Program-made: the position numbers and the translations under genes
In this document: in pieces, positions 8,462-17,259 of the stretch
Numbering within the stretch: the first letter of the stretch is position 1
How the letters are laid out: every line of letters begins with the position of its first letter
Assembly: GCA_028285345.1 (NCBI GenBank)
Contig: JANQPT010000043.1
Coordinates: forward strand, 1-64,000
DNA from: Planctomycetales bacterium
GTDB taxonomy: Bacteria; Planctomycetota; Planctomycetia; Planctomycetales; Planctomycetaceae
Direction of reading: 5' to 3'
Length of the DNA stretch: 64,000 nucleotides
Notes under the pieces: model-generated
Told to the model about the DNA's origin: nothing
The model's input: the letters and a program-made list of their open reading frames with translations, nothing else
Database searches by the model: none

Positions 8462-10126
8462 TCACGGTGCATCGGCTCCCGGCGGCGAACCGTTGCCATC
8501 AACGATCGCCCGCGCGCGCTGTAGCGACTCCAGCACCACGCCGGCGTACCACTCGGTGGCGAAGGGGCTCATGATGTACGACTTCAGCGCCACGATCGGC
8601 TCGCCGTAGTCGGTCTCACGGTAACAGTCGGTCAAGGAGAGCACCACGCCGCGTCCCTGCAGGGCTTCGTCCTGGATTAGATCGAAGATGCGGCGGTTAT
8701 AGTCGTTGTATTTGAGCAGTTCCTCGCGGCACCGCGGATCGGTCTGTTCGCGGCGGGGCAAGGTGAAGGTATCGACCTCGTCCGGATAGACCCGAAACAG
8801 CGTCACCGGTCCGTAGTTTTCATCGTTCAGCACGTGAATCGCCGCATGGCTTTCCAGCCGCGCCCGCAGTTCTTCTGCCATGGTCACCAAATGACCCAAC
8901 AGCGCCCGCATGCCCTGCTTGCCGAACAGCCGCAAGTTGGCCAGCGCCGACATCGGACCGCCGCCGCCGCGCGTCGTTTCGAGAGTATAACGCCCCGGAT
9001 GATAGTGCCCGCTCTGAAACAGATACGGAGTCGTCTTTTCGTCGCGCGTGATCAACTGCAAATCAGCAGCATCTTTGCACAAGAACAGACTCGACACGTA
9101 CGGTGCAAAACCGGTTTTGTGAAAATCGATGCCGATCGAATCGGCCAGATGCAGTTTGGAGATTCGCCGTTTGGTTCCCGCCAGCGAACGAACCGTACGG
9201 GGGCGAAACTCGAGCGGATTGCTCTCGAAGTCGTAATCATTGAAGACCGACCACGCCCAACCGATCACCGCGTCGGCGTGAATGTGCGGCCGGTAGTCGA
9301 GATCGAATTCCTCGACCAACTGCTCCCGGATGTCATACACCGCCTGCAGATCGTCCACCCCGAAGGCGTCGGTCGTGCCCATCGTGGCGATGATGGCCGC
9401 AATCTTGCCGCCCTCCTTCAGCACGTCGCGGCAGTGTGTTTCCAACAGGCAGGTGCGGATCGCGTTCTCTTCGTCGGTGGGAACATGAATCACGTGATCG
9501 TGCCCCAAGCCCAACCAGCCAGCCACCGTTTGACAGGCATAATGCGCGGCAGTGGAACAAATCAACGCAGCGGGTCCGCGAATGCCGGCGGCCATTGTGC
9601 CGGGGTACGCTTTCTCCAAGCCGATCTTCACGCCGTACAGCGCCGTTCCCGTGCCGCCGAACGTAAACACCCCGCCCGCTTGCTCGGCGTCATATCCCAG
9701 CAGGTCGGCGGTCATGGCGACCGCTTCGACTTCCGCGACCGCCACACCGCGGGACGACTCGTCGCTACACAGATTCGGATTGTAAATCGACGGCAGCAAA
9801 CCGCCGATTACGCTCGGTATGGTGGGTGAGGGAACGACATTGATCTGTGAGCGGGGATGCCCCCAGATGAACATGCCGGAGAGATAGCCGACCAACTCCT
9901 GCGACACCTCCTCGACCGTGGCGGGCTGTTCGTCGATCCTTCTCCGGCGGGCCTGCTCATAATCCAATTCGACCGGTTTGTCGAGCAGCGGCTTGATCGA
10001 TTTCATGTCGTCCAACTGATCCAGCGCCCGCATGAACGAGAAGACAAAATACGAATCGTGCATGCGGTCGGAGACCGGCTTAGGAAACGCTTGTTGCAGT
10101 TCGTTGACAATATCGAGGTAGGACAT
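8462..10126 (-). CDS. Group II PLP-dependent decarboxylase
   Basis: A 554-aa fold-type I PLP enzyme of the glutamate/aromatic amino acid decarboxylase group. GVFTFGGTGTALYGVK (about residues 152-167) is the phosphate-binding loop region, HIHADAVIGWAW (about 285) carries the Asp that pairs with the pyridine nitrogen, and DSIGIDFHKTGFAPY (about 335-349) carries the Schiff-base Lys. It should decarboxylate an amino acid, but substrate-specificity residues cannot be read with confidence. It is divergent from dxr across a 360-base gap, and no transporter is next to it. Length is slightly above the family norm because of an N-terminal region of about 100 residues. Confidence 0.85.
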   Translation of the reverse strand: MSYLDIVNELQQAFPKPVSDRMHDSYFVFSFMRALDQLDDMKSIKPLLDKPVELDYEQARRRRIDEQPATVEEVSQELVGYLSGMFIWGHPRSQINVVPSPTIPSVIGGLLPSIYNPNLCSDESSRGVAVAEVEAVAMTADLLGYDAEQAGGVFTFGGTGTALYGVKIGLEKAYPGTMAAGIRGPAALICSTAAHYACQTVAGWLGLGHDHVIHVPTDEENAIRTCLLETHCRDVLKEGGKIAAIIATMGTTDAFGVDDLQAVYDIREQLVEEFDLDYRPHIHADAVIGWAWSVFNDYDFESNPLEFRPRTVRSLAGTKRRISKLHLADSIGIDFHKTGFAPYVSSLFLCKDAADLQLITRDEKTTPYLFQSGHYHPGRYTLETTRGGGGPMSALANLRLFGKQGMRALLGHLVTMAEELRARLESHAAIHVLNDENYGPVTLFRVYPDEVDTFTLPRREQTDPRCREELLKYNDYNRRIFDLIQDEALQGRGVVLSLTDCYRETDYGEPIVALKSYIMSPFATEWYAGVVLESLQRARAIVDGNGSPPGADAP

Positions 10127-10486
10127 GGCTGCAATTCTGGATGTTGTTCAAGAACCGGTTCTCGGAGAACGATCAACCGGCATTGATAAGACATTACAAC
10201 GTGAGCGGCCGTTTCACAATTTTATGCCCCGGTCGGCGTCTCGTGTGCCGGCAATTTGCTTCATTTCGCCGAACAACTGGTTTTGTCTCGGAGATCGCTC
10301 AAACCGGCTGATTTCCAGGGTATCGGCGGCTCACCCCCGTTGCGGCAGATGGAATGGGCCGCAACAGAGTGTCGTAGACACTTCACCGCGCGCAACACGG
10401 CCCACAAATGCCACTTGCGGGAATTCTGGGTGAATTCTAAAATCAGCCCTGCGTGACCGGGCCCGCACCAGCTTTCCAACTGCTTC
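10127..10486. promoter_or_regulatory. Divergent intergenic region
   Basis: This stretch separates the minus-strand decarboxylase from plus-strand dxr and must contain promoters for both. I see no clear operator, riboswitch or small gene. The open frames across it are not protein-like. Confidence 0.4.
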
Positions 10487-11653
10487 ATGTACGACGATCC
10501 CACCCACAACCGAATCGCCGTATTGGGCTCGACTGGCTCAATCGGCACCAGTTGTCTCGAAGTGGTGGCCGGATTGGGGAACGGGACGGAAGTCTTGGGA
10601 CTCACCGCCCACCGCAGTTGGGAACGCTTGGCCGATCAAAGCCGCGAATTTCGGCCGCGCTGGACGGTTTTGAGCGATCAGCACTTGAAGGACGAGATTC
10701 AGTCCTCGTCATTTAATACCGGCACCGAAGTGCTCTTCGGGCCAGATGCCGTCGAGCAGGTGGCCGAGGCGGACGACGTTGATGTGGTGATCTGCGGTAT
10801 TGTCGGAGTGGCAGGGCTGCGCGGTGTTTCCGCCGCGATCAGAGCGGGCAAGCGGGTCGGAATCGCGAACAAAGAGCCGCTGGTGATGGCCGGTCCGCTG
10901 ATGATGCATGACGCGGCCGAGTCGGGGGCGACGTTGATTCCCGTTGACAGCGAACATAGTGCCATTTTTCAGGCGCTCAAGTCGGGTGAACGGAGTGAAG
11001 TTAAGCGAATTGTATTGACTGCCAGCGGCGGACCCTTTCGCGGCTGGACCCGGGACCGGCTGTCGGATGTGACGCCCGAAATGGCGCTGGCGCACCCCAC
11101 CTGGGATATGGGCGCGAAAATCACGATCGATTCCGCAACGCTGATGAACAAGGCGCTGGAGATCATCGAGGCCAAGTGGCTGTTCGGCTTATCGGTTGAT
11201 CAAATCGAGGTTGTGATCCATCCCCAATCGATCATTCATTCATTCGTCGAATTCGTGGACGGATCGGTCATCGCCCAACTGTCGCCGCCTGATATGAAGC
11301 TGCCGATCCAATATGCGATCACTTATCCGCGCCGCGTGCCCGGTGTGGCCCGCAAGCTGGACTGGACGGCTGGGATGACCCTACAATTTGATCCGCCGGA
11401 CATCGACAATTTCCCAGCCTTGCGATTAGGATTCGAGGTGGCCGAGCGCGGCGGCACCTGCGGCGCTGTGCTCAATGCCGCCAATGAAGGGGCGGTGGCA
11501 AGGTTCTTAGACGGCGAGTTACGTTTTTCAGACATCCCGCGCGCCTGCCGCGCGATTTTAGAGGCTCATGACTTCGATCCCCAACCGGATTTGGCCGAAC
11601 TCTTACGGCAAGACCGCTGGGCTCGAGAGGAGATAACCACGTGGCGATCCTAG
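10487..11653 (+). CDS. dxr: 1-deoxy-D-xylulose 5-phosphate reductoisomerase
   Basis: A 388-aa enzyme of the MEP isoprenoid pathway that converts 1-deoxy-D-xylulose 5-phosphate to 2-C-methyl-D-erythritol 4-phosphate with NADPH. The NADPH-binding start IAVLGSTGSIGTSCLEVV, the NKEPLVMAG loop, the metal-binding PVDSEHSAIFQAL segment and HPQSIIHSFVEFVDGSVIAQ are all intact. Length is normal. It overlaps the following site-2 protease gene by 13 bases; dxr next to rseP is a very common bacterial arrangement, so the two are probably co-transcribed. Confidence 0.97.
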   Translation: MYDDPTHNRIAVLGSTGSIGTSCLEVVAGLGNGTEVLGLTAHRSWERLADQSREFRPRWTVLSDQHLKDEIQSSSFNTGTEVLFGPDAVEQVAEADDVDVVICGIVGVAGLRGVSAAIRAGKRVGIANKEPLVMAGPLMMHDAAESGATLIPVDSEHSAIFQALKSGERSEVKRIVLTASGGPFRGWTRDRLSDVTPEMALAHPTWDMGAKITIDSATLMNKALEIIEAKWLFGLSVDQIEVVIHPQSIIHSFVEFVDGSVIAQLSPPDMKLPIQYAITYPRRVPGVARKLDWTAGMTLQFDPPDIDNFPALRLGFEVAERGGTCGAVLNAANEGAVARFLDGELRFSDIPRACRAILEAHDFDPQPDLAELLRQDRWAREEITTWRS

Positions 11654-13692
11654 CCTTATCGTTGAGCTCGGTTTCCAGCATCTTCTTGGTGGCGTTGGGA
11701 CTGGGCTTTGTCATCTTCATCCACGAGTTGGGACACTTTGCGGTCGCCAAGTGGTGCAACGTCAATGTCGAGCGATTCAGCATCGGTTTCGGGCCGGTCA
11801 TCTGGTCGCGGACTTGGGGTGAGACCGAGTACGCGCTCTCGCTGGTTCCGTTCGGCGGCTATGTCAAGATGCTGGGGCAAGACGATATGGATCCCAGCCA
11901 GGAGACCGATGAGGACATCGCGGACGACCCGCGTTCGTATACGGCGAAGTCGGTCCCGCAGCGGATGGCGATTATCTCCGCCGGCGTCATTATGAACCTG
12001 CTGACGGCGGTCCCGTTTTTTATGTTCGCGTTCAAGCTGGGCGTCGAATACACGCCGGCCATCATCGGCCATGCGATCCCCGGCGACCCGGCCTGGGAGG
12101 CGGGGTTGCGGACCGGCGACGAGTTAATCCAGATTAACGACCGCACCGGCCGGCCGCTGCGGTTCATCGACCTCAAGCAAGAAGTGGCGCTGTCGTCGGA
12201 AGACGTGCATGTAAAGGGGATTCGGAAATTCTACGACGGGGTGAACGTCAGCGAAAAGGAATTTGAGGCGACAATGACTCCCGAAACGGGTGGCTTAATT
12301 CCCACAGTGGGCGTCACGCCGATTATGGGCATGAAGCTGCCGCTGGTTGATACAAAGAATGATTCCGTCGTGGCCCCGGGTGCGGCCGCGTCGCATGCCA
12401 GCCCTCCCTTTGAGGGAGGCGACGAGATCGTCAAGATTGACGAAGTCGATATCTCCGGTTACGCCGACTTGCAGAATGTGCTTGCCGTGCGTCGCGACCG
12501 GGAGGTCGTGTTTACTGTGCGCCGCGGCGACGAGGAGCTTGGCATCAACGTCGGGCCGAACTACTTCCGAACGTTGGGCCTGAAGATGGACATCGGTCCC
12601 ATCTCCAATATCCAAGAAGGGTCGCCGGCCGCCGCCGCCGATCCTCCATTGCAGGTCAACGACAAGATCACACACATTATCAGCGACCGCCTCGGCGAAC
12701 GGGAAGTCGGCGCCGATTTGAACGCGTTGGAACTGCCCGATTATCTTGCAGCATTGCAAGGAGAGAAAGTTCACATTCGCGTCAAGCGGGAAACTGCCGG
12801 CGAAGAGACGTCGGTCGAATGCACGTTGACGCCCGATGGCCGACAGGGATGGACAGAGACCCCGTTGTTGCCGTCATCGCCATTGACAGTTCCCTCCATT
12901 GGAATCGGCTATCAGGTCTTGCCTTATATTCTCAATGTCGAGCCGGGCAGCCCCGCCGACGGAGAAGTCAATCGCGACGGAAAATCGAACGTCATCATGA
13001 CGATCAAGCAAATTCAATTCTTCCCGCCGCTCACTACGGACGAGAAGCCGATCGAATTTTCGAACAAAAAGGGGGAGATGATTAACTGGGCGCACGTGTT
13101 CTGGCAGATGCAGGTCTACCCCGAGCGAACCGTCAGTCTCACCGTTGCCGAGCAGGGCTCGGACACCGAGTACACGACCGCCAAACTCTCGCCCCGGCCG
13201 CGAAACGAAGCCGGCAAGGAATGGTACCTGCCGATTCGCGGCATCAAGCTGAGCATGCTCGTCAAACAGAGAAAAGCTGACACTTACGGGGAAAGCTTCT
13301 CGCTCGCGTACGATCGGACACGTGCCTCGTTGCTTGAAATCTATCTCACGTTGCGCAATCTCTTCAGCGGCAGAGTTTCTCCCAAAGCACTGCGCGGTCC
13401 GCTGACAATCGCTTCGACCGCATATTACTTTTCGGAGAAGGGTCTCGGCGATCTGCTATGGTTCCTGGGCCTGCTCAGCATTAGTTTGGCCGTGCTGAAC
13501 TTCCTGCCGATCCCCGTGCTGGACGGTGGACACATGGTATTTCTGATCTGGGAGGCGATTCGGGGGAAACCGGCCAGCGAGCGCGTCATGATCGGCGCAA
13601 ACTACGTCGGGCTGTTTTTGGTGCTTTGTCTGATGGTGTGGGTGCTTTCGCTCGACATCTTCGCTCAGTTCCTCGGATGGTGGAAGCTGTAG
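11641..13692 (+). CDS. rseP: RseP-like site-2 (RIP) zinc metalloprotease
   Basis: A 683-aa membrane protease. HELGHFAVAKW (about residues 29-39, HExxH in the first helix) and NFLPIPVLDGGHM in a late helix form the S2P active site. Between them lie at least three PDZ-like segments (around DPAWEAGLRTGDELIQIND, EGGDEIVKIDEVDISGYADL and GSPAAAADPPLQVNDKITHI). It is much longer than E. coli RseP (about 450 aa), and the excess is in the periplasmic PDZ region. The start is GTG at 11641 inside the dxr 3' end, followed by a hydrophobic helix. The role in regulated cleavage of anti-sigma factors or membrane remnants is inferred from the family. Confidence 0.92.
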   Translation: MAILALSLSSVSSIFLVALGLGFVIFIHELGHFAVAKWCNVNVERFSIGFGPVIWSRTWGETEYALSLVPFGGYVKMLGQDDMDPSQETDEDIADDPRSYTAKSVPQRMAIISAGVIMNLLTAVPFFMFAFKLGVEYTPAIIGHAIPGDPAWEAGLRTGDELIQINDRTGRPLRFIDLKQEVALSSEDVHVKGIRKFYDGVNVSEKEFEATMTPETGGLIPTVGVTPIMGMKLPLVDTKNDSVVAPGAAASHASPPFEGGDEIVKIDEVDISGYADLQNVLAVRRDREVVFTVRRGDEELGINVGPNYFRTLGLKMDIGPISNIQEGSPAAAADPPLQVNDKITHIISDRLGEREVGADLNALELPDYLAALQGEKVHIRVKRETAGEETSVECTLTPDGRQGWTETPLLPSSPLTVPSIGIGYQVLPYILNVEPGSPADGEVNRDGKSNVIMTIKQIQFFPPLTTDEKPIEFSNKKGEMINWAHVFWQMQVYPERTVSLTVAEQGSDTEYTTAKLSPRPRNEAGKEWYLPIRGIKLSMLVKQRKADTYGESFSLAYDRTRASLLEIYLTLRNLFSGRVSPKALRGPLTIASTAYYFSEKGLGDLLWFLGLLSISLAVLNFLPIPVLDGGHMVFLIWEAIRGKPASERVMIGANYVGLFLVLCLMVWVLSLDIFAQFLGWWKL

Positions 13693-13839
13693 CAGCGCCC
13701 TCGCGGGTGGTGGCAGCGAGGTCTGTCGTGCCGTGATCGCAAAATCCCAGTTGCGAATGGGCGTCGATCGGTGTCATAATAATCACCGCGTGAACAGCAA
13801 ATTGGTGCACATGGACGCGACGCAGAGGAGGTGCTGATT

Positions 13840-14253
13840 ATGGCCGGTCCAAATCGGAGCCGCTCGGGCGACAAAGCGGTCGCTTACTTGGCGATTTCAT
13901 TCGTATTGGCTGCCGGAATCGGCTTTGGCAGCCTCGCGATCGTCATCTTCAGCGAACATGCGTGGCGCGATTTTTGGATGCTGGCCGGCGGGCTGGCCGG
14001 AGTGCTGCTCCTGTATTGGCTGCTGCGCGACAGCAAAGATGGAATGTCGCCTGCGGATGTCTATCGTGCCGTGTTTGGTCCGCGCAAAAAGAAAAACAAG
14101 GTGCAGATCAAGATCAAACGTGTCAAAGGGAGACGTGCCCAACAAGACCCCGAGGGCCCGCCCACGGTCGAACGCGTCCGCGAACTGGCGGCCGGCAGTA
14201 ACGCCTGGGTCCCGTCGGAACGTCCCCATTCATCAGAAAACGAGCGGGACTGA
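13840..14253 (+). CDS. Membrane protein, hypothetical
   Basis: A 137-aa protein with two membrane segments (VAYLAISFVLAAGIGFGSLA and FWMLAGGLAGVLLLYWLL) and a basic cytoplasmic tail (GPRKKKNKVQIKIKRVKGRR). AGGAGG eight bases before ATG 13840 decides the start over the upstream in-frame GTG. It follows rseP by about 150 bases in the same direction. No family is recognised. Confidence 0.7.
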   Translation: MAGPNRSRSGDKAVAYLAISFVLAAGIGFGSLAIVIFSEHAWRDFWMLAGGLAGVLLLYWLLRDSKDGMSPADVYRAVFGPRKKKNKVQIKIKRVKGRRAQQDPEGPPTVERVRELAAGSNAWVPSERPHSSENERD

Positions 14254-14314
14254 GCCTGCGGCGGGCGGTGCCGAACTCGCGTCTCTCACAGACTCCAAAG
14301 CTAAGCAGTCAACG

Positions 14315-14351
14315 AAAAACCCCCGCGCTCGACAGCTTGTCAGACGCGGGG
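14315..14351 (-). terminator. Rho-independent terminator of the ARPP-1-like gene
   Basis: On the minus strand CCCCGCG and CGCGGGG form a GC stem around a 17-base loop, followed by GTTTTTCG. It begins 11 bases after the stop codon of the gene at 14362-15273. On the plus strand it also closes the rseP-side transcript, so it may act on both. Confidence 0.75.
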
Positions 14352-14361
14352 ATCACAGGAA

Positions 14362-15273
14362 TTACACTCCGGCCAGCAGACTGCCGTGCACGAGTTGGTC
14401 GTTGAATGTCAGGGCGGAGGCGTGGTCGCCTCCCCCAATCTCTGCCCGAAATTCGTCCCCTTCGCCGATCGGGTCAGCCTGTTCCCACGCCGCGGTATTG
14501 GTGTTGGAAACAAATTCCTCAATGTCGCAGCGTTCCGGTTGAGATTGTCCTGTATTCGAGGACATGGCGTCGAATACCAGCCCCGTCATCAGCCGGTCCC
14601 AAACCTTTTCGCAGGTCGAAGGCTTATCGAACAAATCGCAGCCGGTGATTTTGTCGCCCAGGGCCGCGGCGAGCCCGGAGGCGCCGGGGACGTATTTGAG
14701 CTGGTCCCGAGATTCCGACACGGTCTCTTGATGCGCGTGATATGCGTCGTGCATCGCATGGGAGGGAGACTCAACGGACAGAGCCGCATGCAGCAGGTGC
14801 ACTTCGCTCCACACCGCGCCCTGGTCAGAGCGGTGTCCTCTTTTCTCCTTCAATGACTTTGTCACCGACGCTTTCATTTTCGAGCGCAGCTTGGAAGGGG
14901 AATGAGTTCCCCCGGAATCAAAGTGCCTGGACCTGTATCCCCAGCGCCCCTCTTCCACGCAGCTGACGGGAATCTTCGCTTTGGTCCGGGCAGCAACCAG
15001 GATCGACGTGTTCAGGATCCGGTTCTGCTTGGCCCCCAGCAATTCCTCGCCTTCGATGAACAGGACGCGGGTGTCGCCCTTGTTTTCAACGAGCAGTTCC
15101 GGAACCGAACCGCCCTCTGAGACTTCCGAGACCGTCAACGACTCCTCGCGAATCGCTTCGTCCGCGAGCAGATACTCCACAGTGCCTTCCTCCTCCGTAA
15201 ACAGCGGATAGACAGTGAGCGAACGATACGTGACCGGTTCGCCGACGCGGACATTGGGAAATGAAACAGTCAT
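14362..15273 (-). CDS. ARPP-1-like domain protein
   Basis: A 303-aa protein resembling the ARPP-1 family: an N-terminal half with SLTVYPLFTEEEGTVEYLLA, DEAIREESLTVSEV and RVLFIEGEELLGAKQNRILN, then SCVEEGRWGYR and a helical C-terminal part. The family was named for its association with ADP-ribosylglycohydrolase and rhodanese-phosphatase genes; its own activity is not established, and none of those partners is adjacent here. ATG 15273 has AGGAGG seven to eight bases upstream, so the longer frame to 15378 is not used. There is a clear terminator downstream. Confidence 0.7.
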   Translation of the reverse strand: MTVSFPNVRVGEPVTYRSLTVYPLFTEEEGTVEYLLADEAIREESLTVSEVSEGGSVPELLVENKGDTRVLFIEGEELLGAKQNRILNTSILVAARTKAKIPVSCVEEGRWGYRSRHFDSGGTHSPSKLRSKMKASVTKSLKEKRGHRSDQGAVWSEVHLLHAALSVESPSHAMHDAYHAHQETVSESRDQLKYVPGASGLAAALGDKITGCDLFDKPSTCEKVWDRLMTGLVFDAMSSNTGQSQPERCDIEEFVSNTNTAAWEQADPIGEGDEFRAEIGGGDHASALTFNDQLVHGSLLAGV

Positions 15274-15584
15274 GAGCATTCCTCCTGGAACTGAGACAGC
15301 GAATCTCCAAGAGACACGAAGAGTGGAGCAGAGGTTCGCGGAGGCATTATTCGCCGCCGCTCCGCGTGAATCTACCACCTGGGACGGGCCGGTCTGTCGA
15401 AAAGGCCGACTTGAGTCGCGCGGAAATCGGCAATAGGATTCTCAACTGGCGACGCGTCACTTGAGCGCAGCGGCGGTCAAAATGGTCCAGTACAGCAACG
15501 CACACCCTTCCCACCGCCGCACCGAGCGGCTAAAACACATTCAGGTGAGCGCGGACGCAATCAGTTGTCCCGCCAAACCTCCGA
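15274..15584. other. Intergenic stretch before tRNA-Arg
   Basis: It must contain the tRNA-Arg promoter on the plus strand and that of the ARPP-1-like gene on the minus strand. I see no gene or repeat in it. Confidence 0.4.
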
Positions 15585-15661
<77 letters not shown>

Positions 15662-15728
15662 TGCAAGCTGCTGCGATGCAATGGTTTGTGGCAGTCTTTG
15701 AAGCGAGAGTTCGGAACGGACTCGGTAC

Positions 15729-15752
15729 GAACCACCCGTATGCCACCCGTGG
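15729..15752 (+). repeat. End-associated motif of the integrative elements
   Basis: GAACCACCCGTATGCCACCC plus GTGG is found just inside the left end of element 1. It recurs with one mismatch at 37106-37129, just inside element 2, and with more changes at 36863-36884 near the right end of element 1. A motif repeated at this distance from the core att site is what arm-type integrase-binding sites would look like; that role is inference. Confidence 0.6.
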
Positions 15753-15840
15753 TCACGTCGCCTGAATCTGGACATGAAAAACGGATTGGCTCGATCCGAA
15801 TCGACTGGTGAGCCAACCTAGCTCAACGAGTGCAACGATC

Positions 15841-16170
15841 ATGACCGATTCTGTACCCTATGAAGTCGAACACTGGGAGATCGTTGCACAGGTTCCCAAC
15901 CTCAGGGTTGTCGTCTTTACGCTGGCGGACGGCCAATTCGTTCCTTGGCACATCCACACCGAGATCACTGATACGTTCTTCTGCCTCGAAGGAAGCATGA
16001 TTGTGGAACATCGCGGCGAGCGTGAATCCGCCGAACTCGCAATCGGTGAGAGTTACGTAGTGCCGCCCGGCGTGCCACACAGAGTGAGCGGAAAGGATGG
16101 CCAGCGGTGCCGATTCGCAATTGTGCAAGGCATCGGGACATACGACTTCGTCCCGGTCGACGTCGACTGA
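15841..16170 (+). CDS. Cupin-domain protein
   Basis: A 109-aa single-domain cupin. Motif 1 is GQFVPWHIHTEITDTFFCLEG (shown by HIH, the later E and the closing G), and motif 2 is VVPPGVPHRV with its His, so a metal site is complete. Such small cupins are metal-dependent enzymes or sensors of varied function and cannot be assigned further. The frame extends upstream to GTG 15808, but the conserved part fits ATG 15841; neither has a strong ribosome-binding site. It is the first gene inside the element, 180 bases from the tRNA. Confidence 0.8.
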   Translation: MTDSVPYEVEHWEIVAQVPNLRVVVFTLADGQFVPWHIHTEITDTFFCLEGSMIVEHRGERESAELAIGESYVVPPGVPHRVSGKDGQRCRFAIVQGIGTYDFVPVDVD

Positions 16171-16194
16171 GACTGCTCGATCGGGGCAAGATGA

Positions 16195-16481
16195 AGCGGT
16201 GCAACTTGCGTGGAGTGGGCTGAGCTCGGATCTGATGGCCATTTGCTTGAGCTGGGTGCACTGGGCCACACGGCTGGGCATGGGCCACTGCATTGGACAT
16301 GTGGCCATTGAACGGGGAATGGGCCGGTTGGACGTGGCCTAGATGGCCTGATTGGGTCAAATGGGACCGGTGCACGGTGCGTGGAGTGGCCTGAGCTTGG
16401 ATCTGATGGGGTAGGCAGGAGCTTGTGCACTGTCCACAGGTGCAGGCATCTGCCATCAGATTGGCAATGGAGCCACCGCAT
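16195..16481 (+). repeat. About 170-bp repeat, two units (array 1)
   Basis: Two degenerate units are anchored by GGATCTGATGG at 16228 and 16399 (171 bases apart). After the anchor comes a variable block (17 and 15 nt) and then a conserved GTGCACTG-CCACA-GG segment. The second unit also has CCATCAGAT downstream, which can pair with ATCTGATGG to form a long-loop hairpin. The same units continue at 17260-17950 beyond the PEP-CTERM gene. Confidence 0.8.
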
Positions 16482-16531
16482 CCACCAATGAAAAAACCGT
16501 CTGCACCTGTGATGCCGACGGTTGATTGAAC

Positions 16532-17095
16532 TCAAGCAGCTTGTTGCCGTTTGCGTCGTGCACCGTATCCGATTAAGGCAATGCCGCCGATGCCCATCAA
16601 AATAAGCGATGATGGTTCGGGGACGGGGGCGACGTGTTCTGTGATCAGATTCACTGTGAAGCTTTGGTCTGTGAACATCACGCCGTTGAATTCGATACGG
16701 GCAGAATCTGCAGTATAGCTGGTACTTGTAAACGACAGGTTGGAATTATTGACGATATTAACGCCAATGACCTCACCCGGCGTCGGCAGCCAATGCAGAT
16801 CGGTGAACTCCAAGTAACTCACGGACGCATAGACTTGACTGTTATTGATTTGACTGACATCAAAACCGGAATCGAAGGGATCCACCTTAAGAGCAGGGAA
16901 TGGAGATGCGCCACCAAAAAAGATGGCGTCCAAATCGTCTGCGGTGACAACTGTGGAATTTGTTCCGTTTAAAGCCGTGGCGACTGGGGTAAATAACTCG
17001 ATTGTGACCAAATCCCCAATCATACTCGCTTGCACATTGTGGGCGTTGAGGAGCAAACTGAGACCGACGAAACCGGCGAGAAGAATTTGTTTCAT
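16532..17095 (-). CDS. PEP-CTERM sorting-domain protein
   Basis: A 187-aa exported protein. The N-terminus MKQILLAGFVGLSLLLNA is a signal peptide ending near VQAS. The C-terminus has VPEPSSLILMGIGGIALIGY followed by GARRKRQQ, the PEP-CTERM signal (motif, helix, basic tail) recognised by an exosortase/archaeosortase system. The mature region is a beta-rich, low-Cys segment with no enzyme motif. I chose ATG 17095 because the signal peptide starts there. The gene is embedded between two parts of a repeat array, which is unusual. Confidence 0.85.
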   Translation of the reverse strand: MKQILLAGFVGLSLLLNAHNVQASMIGDLVTIELFTPVATALNGTNSTVVTADDLDAIFFGGASPFPALKVDPFDSGFDVSQINNSQVYASVSYLEFTDLHWLPTPGEVIGVNIVNNSNLSFTSTSYTADSARIEFNGVMFTDQSFTVNLITEHVAPVPEPSSLILMGIGGIALIGYGARRKRQQAA

Positions 17096-17259
17096 GGAGC
17101 GAATCCGTGGGGGCAAATCAATGATGAGGGGATCATTCGTTGAATCCCCATCATGTTCCATCACAACCGGCAAATCAAGCACAATTGCTCCAATGGCCAC
17201 AACCTGCCCAGAATTAAATCCACGGACCTTCAAGGCTGGATATGGCCGTGCATCGTTCA

